From: Chitinimonas koreensis
GTDB lineage: Bacteria > Pseudomonadota > Gammaproteobacteria > Burkholderiales > Chitinimonadaceae
DNA: 64,000 nt
Reading direction: 5' to 3'
NCBI RefSeq assembly: GCF_014353015.1
Contig: NZ_CP060704.1
Location: forward strand, 1,823,001-1,887,000
The position numbers and the translations under genes were made by a program. The notes under the pieces are model-generated. The model was not told the origin of the DNA, made no database searches, and saw nothing but the letters and a program-made list of their open reading frames with translations. This document shows, in pieces, positions 19,284 through 27,245 of this stretch (its first letter is position 1; every line of letters starts with the position of its first letter).

Positions 19284-19958
19284 ATGTTCCAGGCCACCGA
19301 ACCCCCACCCAAGCACGCCGTCGGCGACGAAACCCGCCAGGCGCTGCTCGACGCCGCCACCCGGGTCTTCCTCGAAGCCGGCTTCCGCGCCGCGCGCGTG
19401 CGCGATATCGCGGTCGCCGCGGGCGTACGGCTGTCGGCGATCAACTACCACTTCGGCGGCAAGGAAGGGCTCTATCTGGCCGTGCTGCAGCATCACGCCC
19501 AACTGGCGCTGCAGCACGCGCCACTGCCGAGCCCGGCGCCGGGCGAGCCGCTCGAGCTGCGCTTCCGCGCCTTCGTGCGCGCGCTGGTGGCGCGCATGCT
19601 CGACCCGGCCAGCCCGTCGCGCATCGCCAGCCTGATGGTGCGCGAGGCGGCCAACCCCACGCCGGCGCTCGACGTGATGTTCGAGCGCTTCACCAAGCCG
19701 CAGTCGGCCGTGCTGTTCGGCATGCTGCGCGAGCTGTTCGGGCCGGCCGCCGAGCCGGACCTGATCGCACGCGCCGGCATCGGCGTGGTCGCACAGAGCA
19801 TGGTCTACGTCGGCATGCGCGCGCTGGTCGACAAGGTGCGGCCCGGCTTCTACCAGCGGCCCGACGGCGTGGCCGAGCTGGCCGAGCATATCGCCACGTT
19901 TTCCTGGGCCGGGTTGCAGGCGCTGGCGCGCGAGAGGAGCGAGCACGATGCGAATTGA
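19284..19958 (+). CDS. TetR/AcrR-family regulator, CecR (YbiH)-like
   Basis: 224-residue repressor. The N-terminal HTH (RQALLDAATRVFLEAGFRAARVRDIAVAAGV, then NYHFGGKEGLY) is standard TetR. The C-terminal half with its SLMVREAANPTPALD segment is the DUF1956 ligand domain of CecR. In E. coli CecR controls the ybhGFSR efflux operon; here the next genes are an HlyD protein and ABC components of that type, with which it overlaps by 11 bases. Twin palindromes just upstream suggest it represses its own operon. The inducing compound is unknown. Confidence 0.9.
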   Translation: MFQATEPPPKHAVGDETRQALLDAATRVFLEAGFRAARVRDIAVAAGVRLSAINYHFGGKEGLYLAVLQHHAQLALQHAPLPSPAPGEPLELRFRAFVRALVARMLDPASPSRIASLMVREAANPTPALDVMFERFTKPQSAVLFGMLRELFGPAAEPDLIARAGIGVVAQSMVYVGMRALVDKVRPGFYQRPDGVAELAEHIATFSWAGLQALARERSEHDAN

Positions 19959-20907
19959 ATGGATGGCGCCGGCCCTGCTGCTGGCCCTGGCGGGATGCGG
20001 GCGCGACGAGCCGGCGGCGTGGCACGGCTACGTCGAGGCCGAGCCGGTGCGGCTGGCGGCGCCGGTCGGCGGCCGGCTGGCGGCGCTGGCGGTCGAGCGC
20101 GGCGATACGGTGGCGGCCGGCCAGCCCTTGTTCCGGCTCGAGCAGGACAGCGAGCGCGCCGCCGTCGGCGAGGCCGCGGCGCGGGCCGAGCAGGCGCGCG
20201 CGCAGGCCGACGACCTGGCCAGCGGCAAGCGGCCCGACGAGCTGGCTGTGACCGCCGCCGGCCTGGCCGCCGCGCAGGCGGCGCTCAAGCAGTCCGAATC
20301 CGACCTGCGCCGGCAGGGCGAGCTGGCCCGCGCCGGCTTCGTCTCCGGCGCCCATCTCGACGCCCTGCGCGCGCGGCGCGACGCCGATGCGGCCAAGGTG
20401 ACCGAGATGGCGGCCCAGCTGCGCGCCGGCCGGCTGGCCGGCCGCGAGGCGAGCCGCGCCGCGGCGCAGGCCGGCACCGCCGCGGCCGAGGCGCAGCTGG
20501 CGCAGCGGCAATGGACGCTGGCGCAGAAGACGGTGGCGGCGCCGCTGGCTGCGCGGGTGGAGGAACGCTATTACCGGGTCGGCGAATGGGTGCCGGCCGG
20601 CAGCCCGGTGCTGAGCCTCCTGGCGCCCGGCGCGGTGAAGGCGCGCTTCTGGGTGCCCGAGCCGGCGCGCGCGCGATTGCGGCCCGGCAGCAGGGTGAAC
20701 CTGGCCTGCGACGGCTGCGGCGCGCCGGTGGCCGCCACGGTGCGCTACGTGGCGCGCGAGGCCGAGTTCACCCCGCCGCTGATCTACAGCAAGGAGAACC
20801 GCGCCAAGCTGGTGTTCCTGGCCGAGGCGACGCCGCTGGCGGCGGCCGACGCCGCGCGGCTACCGCCCGGCCTGCCGCTCGACGTGACGCCGGCGGCGGC
20901 GCCATGA
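19948..20907 (+). CDS. HlyD/YbhG-family periplasmic adaptor lipoprotein
   Basis: Membrane-fusion subunit linking an inner-membrane ABC pump to the outer membrane. 319 residues. The signal peptide ends in a lipobox (LLALAGC), so it is probably lipid-anchored. A biotinyl-lipoyl half-motif (LAAPVGGRLAALAVERGDTV) is followed by a long Ala-rich hairpin of coiled coil (about residues 65-185) and the second lipoyl half (QKTVAAPLAARVEERYY). It starts inside tetR and its stop overlaps the ATPase start (ATGA). Confidence 0.92.
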   Translation: MRIEWMAPALLLALAGCGRDEPAAWHGYVEAEPVRLAAPVGGRLAALAVERGDTVAAGQPLFRLEQDSERAAVGEAAARAEQARAQADDLASGKRPDELAVTAAGLAAAQAALKQSESDLRRQGELARAGFVSGAHLDALRARRDADAAKVTEMAAQLRAGRLAGREASRAAAQAGTAAAEAQLAQRQWTLAQKTVAAPLAARVEERYYRVGEWVPAGSPVLSLLAPGAVKARFWVPEPARARLRPGSRVNLACDGCGAPVAATVRYVAREAEFTPPLIYSKENRAKLVFLAEATPLAAADAARLPPGLPLDVTPAAAP

Positions 20908-21887
20908 GCGGGCATGTCGACCCGGCCATGGGCGCGCCCGAGCGCCAGGCGAACGCCGACGACGTGATCGACGTGGCCGGCCTGACCAAGCGCTACGGCG
21001 ACAAGACGGTGGTCGACGGCCTCAGCATGCGGGTGCGGCGCGGCGAGATCTACGGCTTCCTCGGCCCCAACGGCTCGGGCAAGACCACCTCGATCCGCAT
21101 GATGTGCGGCCTGCTCACGCCTGACGCCGGCCAGGGCCATACGCTGGGCTACGACGTGGTGAAGGAGGCCGCCGCGATCAAGCGCGAGGTCGGCTACATG
21201 ACGCAGCGCTTCGGCCTCTACGACGACCTCAGCATCCGCGAGAACCTCGATTTCGTCGCCCGCGTCTACGGCATGGACCGGCGCCGCGAGCGGGTCGACC
21301 AGGCCTTGAGCCGGCTCGGCCTCGAGGGCCGCCAGAAGCAGCTGGCCGGCAGCCTGTCGGGCGGCTGGAAGCAGCGGCTGGCGCTGGCCGCCTGCATGCT
21401 GCACGAGCCGCGCCTGCTGCTGCTCGACGAGCCCACCGCCGGCGTCGACCCCAAGGCGCGGCGCGACTTCTGGGACGAGATCCACCACCTCGCCCGCCAG
21501 GGCATCACCGTGCTGGTGTCGACCCACTACATGGACGAGGCCGAGCGCTGCCACCGGCTGGGCTACATCGCCTACGGCCGGCTGCTGGCGATGGGCACGC
21601 CGGCCGAGCTGGTGCGCGGCTCGGCGCTGTCGACCTGGACCATCGCCGGCGAGGGCGCCGGCGAGCTGGCCGATGCGCTGGAAGCCGCGCCCGGCGTGGA
21701 GATGGTGACGCGCTTCGGCAATGCGCTGCACGTCAGCGGCGCCGACGAGGCGCGGCTGGCCGCGGCGGTCGCGCCCTACCGCGAACGGGCCGGCCTGCGC
21801 TTCGAGCACGGCGAGCCGGCGCTCGAGGACGTGTTCATCCACCTGATGCGGCAATCGGCCGACAACTTCCCGGGCGGCGGGCGATGA
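20904..21887 (+). CDS. ABC transporter ATP-binding protein (YbhF-like half)
   Basis: Nucleotide-binding subunit of a drug-type ABC-2 exporter. 327 residues. Walker A GPNGSGKTT, Q-loop TQRF, signature LSGGWKQRLALAACML, Walker B LLLLDEPTAGVDP and the switch STHYMDEAERC are all intact. E. coli YbhF carries two such domains in tandem; only one is present here. The last bases overlap an ATGAGCGGC start (21884) of an open frame that soon runs into a REP repeat and is probably the stump of the next transporter gene. Confidence 0.93.
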   Translation: MSGHVDPAMGAPERQANADDVIDVAGLTKRYGDKTVVDGLSMRVRRGEIYGFLGPNGSGKTTSIRMMCGLLTPDAGQGHTLGYDVVKEAAAIKREVGYMTQRFGLYDDLSIRENLDFVARVYGMDRRRERVDQALSRLGLEGRQKQLAGSLSGGWKQRLALAACMLHEPRLLLLDEPTAGVDPKARRDFWDEIHHLARQGITVLVSTHYMDEAERCHRLGYIAYGRLLAMGTPAELVRGSALSTWTIAGEGAGELADALEAAPGVEMVTRFGNALHVSGADEARLAAAVAPYRERAGLRFEHGEPALEDVFIHLMRQSADNFPGGGR

Positions 21888-21952
21888 GCGGCGTGCGCGA
21901 TTTCGGCCGTCGGATCATTCATCGCAATGGCCGCGATGGTCGGCAGCGCCTT

Positions 21953-22023
21953 CGTAGGAGCGGCTTCAGCCGCGAATCGTCGATTGCGGCCGCCCAGCCA
22001 TTCGCGGCTGAAGCCGCTCCTAC
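21953..22023. repeat. REP-type inverted pair
   Basis: GTAGGAGCGGCTTCAGCCGC and its reverse complement with about 28 bases between, in the 250-base gap between the ABC ATPase and the glycosyltransferase. Confidence 0.8.
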
Positions 22024-22137
22024 GGTGCCGCGCTCGTCCGGTACTCGGTTTCCCTTGGCGGGCCTTCGCGTCCTGGGTGGTGAAAATGCCCGCATGAACG
22101 CTCGCGTTCCGCCGAATTCCATTTCCAAGCTCCCCGC

Positions 22138-23385
22138 ATGCACATCCTGATCTCCTGCGTCGGCAGCGCCGGCGACGTCTATCCCTTTCTCGCCATCGGC
22201 CGCGCGCTCAAGCAGCGCGGCCACCGTGTCGAGCTGCTGACCTCGGCCTGGTTCCAGCAGCGGGTCGAGGCGGCCGGCCTCGGCTGCATCCCGCTCGGCA
22301 CGCTCGACGACTACCGCAGCAGTGTGGACGACCCCGACCTGTGGCACCCGCGCCGCGCCTTCGCCACCGTGTGGAAGCACGTCGAGCCGCAGCTGCGCGC
22401 CGGCTACCGGGCGCTGGCCAGGCGGGCCGGGGCCGATACGGTGCTGGTCGGCAGCACGCTGGCCTGGCACAGCCGGCTGGCCGAGGAAAAGCTGGGCCTG
22501 CCCGGCGCCACCGTGCACCTGTCGCCGAGCTGCCTGTTCTCGGCCCAAGAGCCGCCGGTCTGGCCCGGCATGGGCTGGCTCGGCCGGTTGCCGCCGTGGG
22601 CCGCGGGCGCCCTCCAGTCGGCGGTGGAGCGGCTGGTGCTGGACCCGGTGGTACGGCCCGGCATCAACGAGATCCGCGCCGAGCTGGGCTTGCCGCCGGT
22701 GCGCCGCATCATCAGCCGGTGGAGCAATTCGCCCGGCCGCGTCATCTGCGCCTTTCCCGACTGGTTCGCCGCGCCGCAAGCGGACTGGCCGCCGCACACC
22801 GTCACCACCGGCTTCCCGCGCTGGGGCGCCGCCGCCGGCGCGGTGCTCGATCCGGCGCTGACGCGCTTCCTGCGGGACGGTCCGCCGCCGATCGGCATCA
22901 CGCCGGGCTCGGCCATGGCGCACGGCCGCGATTACTTCGCCCGCGCGCTGGCCGCCTGCGACGCGCTCGGCCGCCGCGCGGTGCTGGTCACGCCCTACCG
23001 CGACCAGCTGCCCGAGCGGCTGCCGCCGTTCGCCCACCACGTCGCTTACGTGCCGTTCGACCTGCTGGCGCCGCGGCTGGCGGCCTTCGTCCACCACGGC
23101 GGCATCGGCACGCTGGCGCAGGGCCTGGCGGCCGGCGTGCCGCAGCTGGTGGCGCCGTTTGCCCATGACCAGTTCGACAACGGCGTGCGGCTGGCGCGGC
23201 TCGGCGCCGGCGCCTGGCTGAAGCCCGATGCCAAGGTCGGCGACTGGGCCCGCACGCTGCGCGACCTGGTCGCCGATCCGGCGGTGGCGCATGCCTGCGC
23301 CGAGCTGGCGGCGCGGATGGGCGGCGCGGAGGCGGCGCCGATGCGCATCGCCGAGATGATCGAAGCGCTGCATCCGGCGGCGTAG
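22138..23385 (+). CDS. GT1-family glycosyltransferase (UGT/rhamnosyltransferase type)
   Basis: 415-residue soluble glycosyltransferase of the GT-B fold. The N-terminal acceptor half starts HILISCVGSAGDVYPFLAIG (glycosyltransferase family 28-type loop). The C-terminal donor half has ITPGSAMAHGRDYF and FVHHGGIGTLAQGLAAGVPQLVAPFAHDQFDNG, the nucleotide-sugar signature of UDP/dTDP-sugar enzymes acting on lipids, polyketides or drugs. No partner sugar genes are nearby. It lies between the ATPase and permease of the efflux operon, on the same strand, flanked by REP arrays on both sides, which suggests insertion. Substrate unknown. Confidence 0.88.
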   Translation: MHILISCVGSAGDVYPFLAIGRALKQRGHRVELLTSAWFQQRVEAAGLGCIPLGTLDDYRSSVDDPDLWHPRRAFATVWKHVEPQLRAGYRALARRAGADTVLVGSTLAWHSRLAEEKLGLPGATVHLSPSCLFSAQEPPVWPGMGWLGRLPPWAAGALQSAVERLVLDPVVRPGINEIRAELGLPPVRRIISRWSNSPGRVICAFPDWFAAPQADWPPHTVTTGFPRWGAAAGAVLDPALTRFLRDGPPPIGITPGSAMAHGRDYFARALAACDALGRRAVLVTPYRDQLPERLPPFAHHVAYVPFDLLAPRLAAFVHHGGIGTLAQGLAAGVPQLVAPFAHDQFDNGVRLARLGAGAWLKPDAKVGDWARTLRDLVADPAVAHACAELAARMGGAEAAPMRIAEMIEALHPAA

Positions 23386-23393
23386 CCGCCGCT

Positions 23394-23620
23394 GTAGGAG
23401 CGGCTTCAGCCGCGAATGGCGGACGCCGGGCACGGCCGCCATCCCGTAGGAGCGGCTTCAGCCGCGAATGGGGGAGGTGGCACGACCGCTATTCGGTAGG
23501 AGCGGCTTTAGCCGCGAATGGTGGAAGCGGCACGGCCGCTATCCCGTAGGAACGGCTTTAGCCGTGATTGGGTGGATGTGGGCACGGCCGCCATTCGCGG
23601 CTGAAGCCGCTCCTACAAAA
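23394..23620 (+). repeat. Tandem REP array, about 50-bp period
   Basis: Four direct copies of the GTAGGAGCGGCTTYAGCCGY unit begin at 23394, 23446, 23496 and 23546, separated by spacers that each contain GGCACGRCCGCY. A final inverted copy (GCGGCTGAAGCCGCTCCTAC) ends near 23620. The third and fourth copies carry small changes (CTTTAGCC, GGAACGG). Confidence 0.85.
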
Positions 23621-23675
23621 CCCATGCGGCCGTCTGGCGAGGACGCGTGTGCAAGGAATCATGCCGCGCATCCGG

Positions 23676-23770
23676 GGTAGGTCGGAATTCATTCCGACGG
23701 CGATCTTTGCCAAGGGTGCTGTCGGGATGCCCGATAGAACGGGGCAGCCCCTGAATTCCGACCTACAGGA
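23676..23770. repeat. GTAGGTCGG-type palindromic repeat
   Basis: Begins GTAGGTCGGAATTCATTCCG and ends AATTCCGACCTAC in inverted orientation, with an inner CGATCTTTGCCAAG block. A close relative is at 58672-58733 and a shorter one at 13397-13462. Confidence 0.75.
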
Positions 23771-23811
23771 ACGACAGCCCGGCGACATAGAAACGCAACG
23801 AAGGACGCACC

Positions 23812-24948
23812 ATGCACGCCAGCTTCAGCCCCGGCCGCCTGATGGCCATCATGCTCAAGGAATTCATCCAGCTGCGGCGCGACCGGCTGACCTTCGCCAT
23901 GATGATCGGCATCCCGCTGATCCAGCTCACGCTGTTCGGCTTCGCCATCAATGGCGATCCGAAAGGGCTGCCGACGGTGGTGGTGGCCGAGGAGCAGGGC
24001 ACCTTCACCCGCTCGCTGCTGGCGGCGCTGACGCACTCGGGCTACTTCAAGGTGCTGCGCGCCGACGCCAGCGCCGCCGAGGCGTCCGACGCGCTGGCGC
24101 GCGGCGAGGCGCAGTTCGCGCTGACCATCCCGGCCGGCTTCGAGCGCGGCCTGGTGCGCGGCGAGCGGCCGGCGCTGCTGCTCGAAGCCGACGCGACCGA
24201 CCCCTCGGCCACCGGCAACGCCATCGCCGCGGTGCAGCAGCTCACCAACACCGCGCTGGCCCACGACCTGGCCGGCCCGCTGGCGCCGCTGCGGCCCGGC
24301 GAGACGCCGTTCGAGCTGCGCATCCAGCGCCGCTACAACCCCGAGGGCATCACCCAGTACAACATCGTGCCGGGCCTGATGGGCGTGATCCTGACCATGA
24401 CGATGATCATGATGACGGCGCTCGGGGTGACCCGCGAAGTCGAGCGCGGCACCATGGAAAACCTGCTGGCCACGCCGGTGCGGCCGCTCGAGGTGATGGT
24501 CGGCAAGATCGCGCCCTACATCCTGATCGGCTACGTGCAGGTGACGGTGATCCTCTTGGCCGCGCGCTTCATCTTCGCCGTGCCCTTCGTCGGCAGCCTG
24601 GTGCTGCTGCTGGGCTGCGTGCTGCTGTTCATCGCCGCCAACCTCACGGTCGGCATCACCATCTCCAGCATCGCGCGCAACCAGACCCAGGCGATGCAGA
24701 TGACCTTCTTCTTCTTCCTGCCCTCGATGCTGCTGTCGGGCTTCATGTTCCCGTTCCGCGGCATGCCGGCCTGGGCGCAGGTGATCGGCGAGGCGCTGCC
24801 GCTCACGCATTTCCTGCGGCTGATCCGCGGCGTGATGCTCAAGGGCAGCGGGCCGGCCGAGCTGTGGCCGAATGTGTGGCCGCTGCTGCTGTTCATCGCG
24901 GTGGTGATGGCGGTGGGGTTGAAGCGGTTCAGGCGGACGCTGGATTGA
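23812..24948 (+). CDS. ABC-2 type permease (YbhR/YbhS-like)
   Basis: Inner-membrane subunit of the efflux pump. 378 residues: one N-terminal membrane helix after the cytoplasmic FIQLRRDRLTFAMM segment, a large periplasmic domain of about 140 residues, then a cluster of five helices with the ABC-2 coupling motif (VTREVERGTMENLLATPVRPLEVMVGKIAPY). E. coli uses two different permeases of this kind; only one is present here. It is separated from the ATPase gene by the glycosyltransferase and repeat arrays, so it may have its own promoter. Confidence 0.92.
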   Translation: MHASFSPGRLMAIMLKEFIQLRRDRLTFAMMIGIPLIQLTLFGFAINGDPKGLPTVVVAEEQGTFTRSLLAALTHSGYFKVLRADASAAEASDALARGEAQFALTIPAGFERGLVRGERPALLLEADATDPSATGNAIAAVQQLTNTALAHDLAGPLAPLRPGETPFELRIQRRYNPEGITQYNIVPGLMGVILTMTMIMMTALGVTREVERGTMENLLATPVRPLEVMVGKIAPYILIGYVQVTVILLAARFIFAVPFVGSLVLLLGCVLLFIAANLTVGITISSIARNQTQAMQMTFFFFLPSMLLSGFMFPFRGMPAWAQVIGEALPLTHFLRLIRGVMLKGSGPAELWPNVWPLLLFIAVVMAVGLKRFRRTLD

Positions 24949-24984
24949 TGAAGATGCAGATGCGGAGCGGAGTGGAGAGATGCC

Positions 24985-25115
24985 GCTTGGAACCCCTCTC
25001 CCACCGGGAGAGGGGCAGGGGTGAGGGAGCGACGATCCAGAAGTAAATGTCGGCTGTGGAGCGCTCCACGGCCGCTCCCTCACCCCGGCCCTCTCCCGGT
25101 GGGAGAGGGGGAATG
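24985..25115. repeat. CCCTCTCCC-type inverted repeat pair
   Basis: CCCCTCTCCCACCGGGAGAG with GGGTGAGGGAGCG, followed about 60 bases later by the inverse CGCTCCCTCACCCCGGCCCT. It occupies the 258-base gap between the permease and the convergent GlsB-like gene; nothing else is visible there. Confidence 0.8.
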
Positions 25116-25206
25116 GCAGCGAAGCTAGAAACGGCATCGGCTTCCACCTCGCTCATGAGCGCGATGGAAGCCGACATTGGATTGCTCCCTGCCGGAGGAT
25201 CGGCCG

Positions 25207-25449
25207 CTAGCGCTTGATCAACCGCACCAGGAACAGCAGCACGACCGCGCCGATGGTCGCCACGATGATGCTGCCCAGCAGGCCGCCGCCGCCCGATGCC
25301 CCGAAGACGCGGAACAGGAAGCCGCCGAGAAAGGCGCCGACCACCCCGACCACCAGATTGCCGATGAGGCCGAAGCCGCCGCCTTTGACCAGCAGGCCGG
25401 CCAACCAGCCTGCGACCAGGCCCACGATCAGGAACCAGATAAAGCTCAT
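25207..25449 (-). CDS. GlsB/YeaQ/YmgE-family small membrane protein
   Basis: 80 residues, three hydrophobic helices separated by Gly-rich turns: MSFIWFLIVGLVAGWLAGLL, GLIGNLVVGVVGAFLGGFLF and IVATIGAVVLLFLVRL. This is the transglycosylase-associated-protein family, small inner-membrane proteins often induced by stress; no enzymatic activity is established. A GGAGG-like site (GGAGGGATGAAAAATG) precedes the start. Confidence 0.92.
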   Translation of the reverse strand: MSFIWFLIVGLVAGWLAGLLVKGGGFGLIGNLVVGVVGAFLGGFLFRVFGASGGGGLLGSIIVATIGAVVLLFLVRLIKR

Positions 25450-25544
25450 TTTTCATCCCTCCGTTTGGTGTTTGCGAATCGCCGGATGACGTTAACAGGA
25501 AATGGAGCCGGCCGCTGTTCGAGAGGGTGACAGAATGGGTCGAG

Positions 25545-26039
25545 TCAGGAGATTTCCGCGGAGGGCGTGCACCAGGCGCCCGACTCGAGAAATGGGGTCA
25601 CGACTTGGCGCTTTACGACCCCGCTTGCTGCGCGCCAACCGGAAGATTGATCGCGAACCTCGATGCTGGTGTGCATCGCATCCGGGCCATAGGAGATGTT
25701 CACCCTCATTTCACCGGAATTGAACGGAACCGAATACATGCCTATGGCGTATTTTTGCGCGCCGGACGAATTGGCGTGGATGCTGAAGGTGAAATACTTG
25801 TCGTAGGGTACGTAGATCGTATCGTTCACCCCGGTGGAGAAGAAAGCCAGGCGCTGTATGCCCTTGCATTCGACCGGATCTTTGTATATCGAAATCGTGG
25901 CATAGGTGCCGCCTTGCGTCAGGAACTGCACCTTGCCCGGATTCGCTGGCGCTGCCGTTCTGGCGAATTGAGCCATGGGTGTTCCGCAGCCGGCGAGCAG
26001 CAGGGCAGCGAGAATGGTGGGGATTGTTTTGATTTTCAT
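25545..26039 (-). CDS. Putative lipoprotein, unknown function
   Basis: 164 residues. MKIKTIPTILAALLLAGC is a lipoprotein signal with the lipobox LLAGC. The mature part has an Ala-rich linker then a beta-rich domain with two cysteines (VECKG, AWCTP) that could form a disulfide. I do not recognise the family. AT-rich DNA flanks it on both sides, and it reads in the same direction as the following genes. Confidence 0.65.
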   Translation of the reverse strand: MKIKTIPTILAALLLAGCGTPMAQFARTAAPANPGKVQFLTQGGTYATISIYKDPVECKGIQRLAFFSTGVNDTIYVPYDKYFTFSIHANSSGAQKYAIGMYSVPFNSGEMRVNISYGPDAMHTSIEVRDQSSGWRAASGVVKRQVVTPFLESGAWCTPSAEIS

Positions 26040-26134
26040 GATTTGAAGGAAGTGGGGGACCATCGAGATCTCCGGGCCATATTTAGGCCAGAGATCGGGA
26101 GATAAACTCGAATCGAGTCGTTTGGATCACAACC

Positions 26135-26656
26135 TCACCATCCCGACGGCCATCCGCCTGGCGGGGGCTGCAGCTTGGTTTTGATGAACGCAAGGTATTT
26201 TGGATTCTCACCGTCGAAGAGCTTCTTGCCCTCCTGCAGATAGGCTCGGGCGAGTTCATCTGCGGCCCGATCCATATTGCCGAGCTCGAACTGCGCCTGG
26301 CCCAGTCTCATATGGATGAATGGATTGCCGACCGCGCCGGGACAATGCATGGCATCGGATAGCGCCTTCTGTGCATATTCATGGCTGCCCGCCAGGAAAT
26401 GGGCATCGCCGATGGCCGTCAGCGGCCAGGTACAGGCTTCCCAATCGGTGATCGGCTCGGGCAGGAGCTGGAGCGCTTCGATGTATTTTTCGACGGCTGC
26501 CCGGTATTGGCTTTTCTCGACGAGCGCATCGCCGGCCTTCGAGAGCCGGACGATTTTTTCGTGCACTTCGTTCGGGAGTTCCATGGGGGCCGCCTCGGCC
26601 ATATGGCCGGAAATCAGGACGAACAGTGTTGCAGCAAGAACGTACATTCGACGCAT
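26135..26656 (-). CDS. Secreted TPR-like repeat protein
   Basis: 173 residues. MRRMYVLAATLFVLISGHMAEA is a signal peptide. The mature part has helix pairs of tetratricopeptide type: LVEKSQYRAAVEKYIEALQLLP, then FLAGSHEYAQKALSDAM, then MRLGQAQFELGNMDRAADELARAYL. Such domains bind partner proteins; no partner is evident. The frame is open far upstream only because the neighbouring gene is frameshifted into it; the start at 26656 (or 26647) fits the signal peptide. Confidence 0.75.
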   Translation of the reverse strand: MRRMYVLAATLFVLISGHMAEAAPMELPNEVHEKIVRLSKAGDALVEKSQYRAAVEKYIEALQLLPEPITDWEACTWPLTAIGDAHFLAGSHEYAQKALSDAMHCPGAVGNPFIHMRLGQAQFELGNMDRAADELARAYLQEGKKLFDGENPKYLAFIKTKLQPPPGGWPSGW

Positions 26657-26738
26657 CAGATTCTTCTTTTCGACCTGGATGGATGAGCGCCATTCGGAAT
26701 CCAGGTATTCAAGGCCTGGTTCTCGGCACGGCATAAAT

Positions 26739-27160
26739 TCATTGCCCGGTATACCGACGTCTTTCTTGCTGCTTGTCCGCATCCCGCGCTTCGATTTCGA
26801 AATGATTGTCCCAGTAGGGATTCCGCCCCGCAGCCATTGCCACAGGCTGGAAACAGGATAGACCAGGAAAAAGGCCAGCCCCCAGCGCTCGTATTGGCCG
26901 ACATGCACGAATTCATGCGCACGCAATCGATCGAGCATCGGCTCGTTCAGCCCGAGCACGACATGGCCGAAGGTGATGGCGCCGAAGGGAAAATCGACCG
27001 CGCGCGCATCGCGCCGCAGCGCGACCTCGAGCACGCCCGACCGGGTCCGCGCCGTGCCGCCGAGCAGCAGCGCCAGGCCGGCCAGCACGAGGCCGACCGC
27101 CGAGCAAGGTGCGGCCCAGGCATAGCGGATGATCCGGAGCGGTCGGGCGGCGCGATTCAT
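26739..27160 (-). CDS. Membrane protein with HExxH-like motif, one apparent frameshift
   Basis: 140 residues after adding one base at the run 26826-26829 (CCCC on the + strand). Before the break it encodes a membrane helix (SAVGLVLAGLALLLGG), FGAITFGHVVLGL, and RAHEFVHVGQYERWG, which resembles a zinc-metallopeptidase helix, then a second membrane stretch FFLVYPVSSLWQWLRG. After correction it continues NPYWDNHFEIEARDAD and stops. The HEFVHVGQYERWG plus NPYWDNHFE pattern is common in small bacterial membrane proteins of unknown role. Peptidase activity is not established. Confidence 0.7.
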
Positions 27161-27245
27161 GAAGAAGTCCACGGGGGCCGGCGGGACGGGCGCGTTTCAT
27201 CAGCCCGTCCTGCGCGGCGGTGTGCAGGGCCTGGAAGCGCGGCGC

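Noticed and set aside
19959..20900. Long upstream extension of the ABC ATPase frame across the HlyD gene
   Set aside because: Low-complexity Ala/Arg/Gly translation; the ATPase begins at the coupled ATG 20904.
23394..23620. Possible CRISPR array because of regular spacing
   Set aside because: The repeat is the same REP palindrome found singly elsewhere, spacers are short and similar to each other, and no cas gene is near.
23568..25046. Large frame overlapping the ABC-2 permease
   Set aside because: Out-of-frame shadow; the membrane-protein frame is the one with sense.
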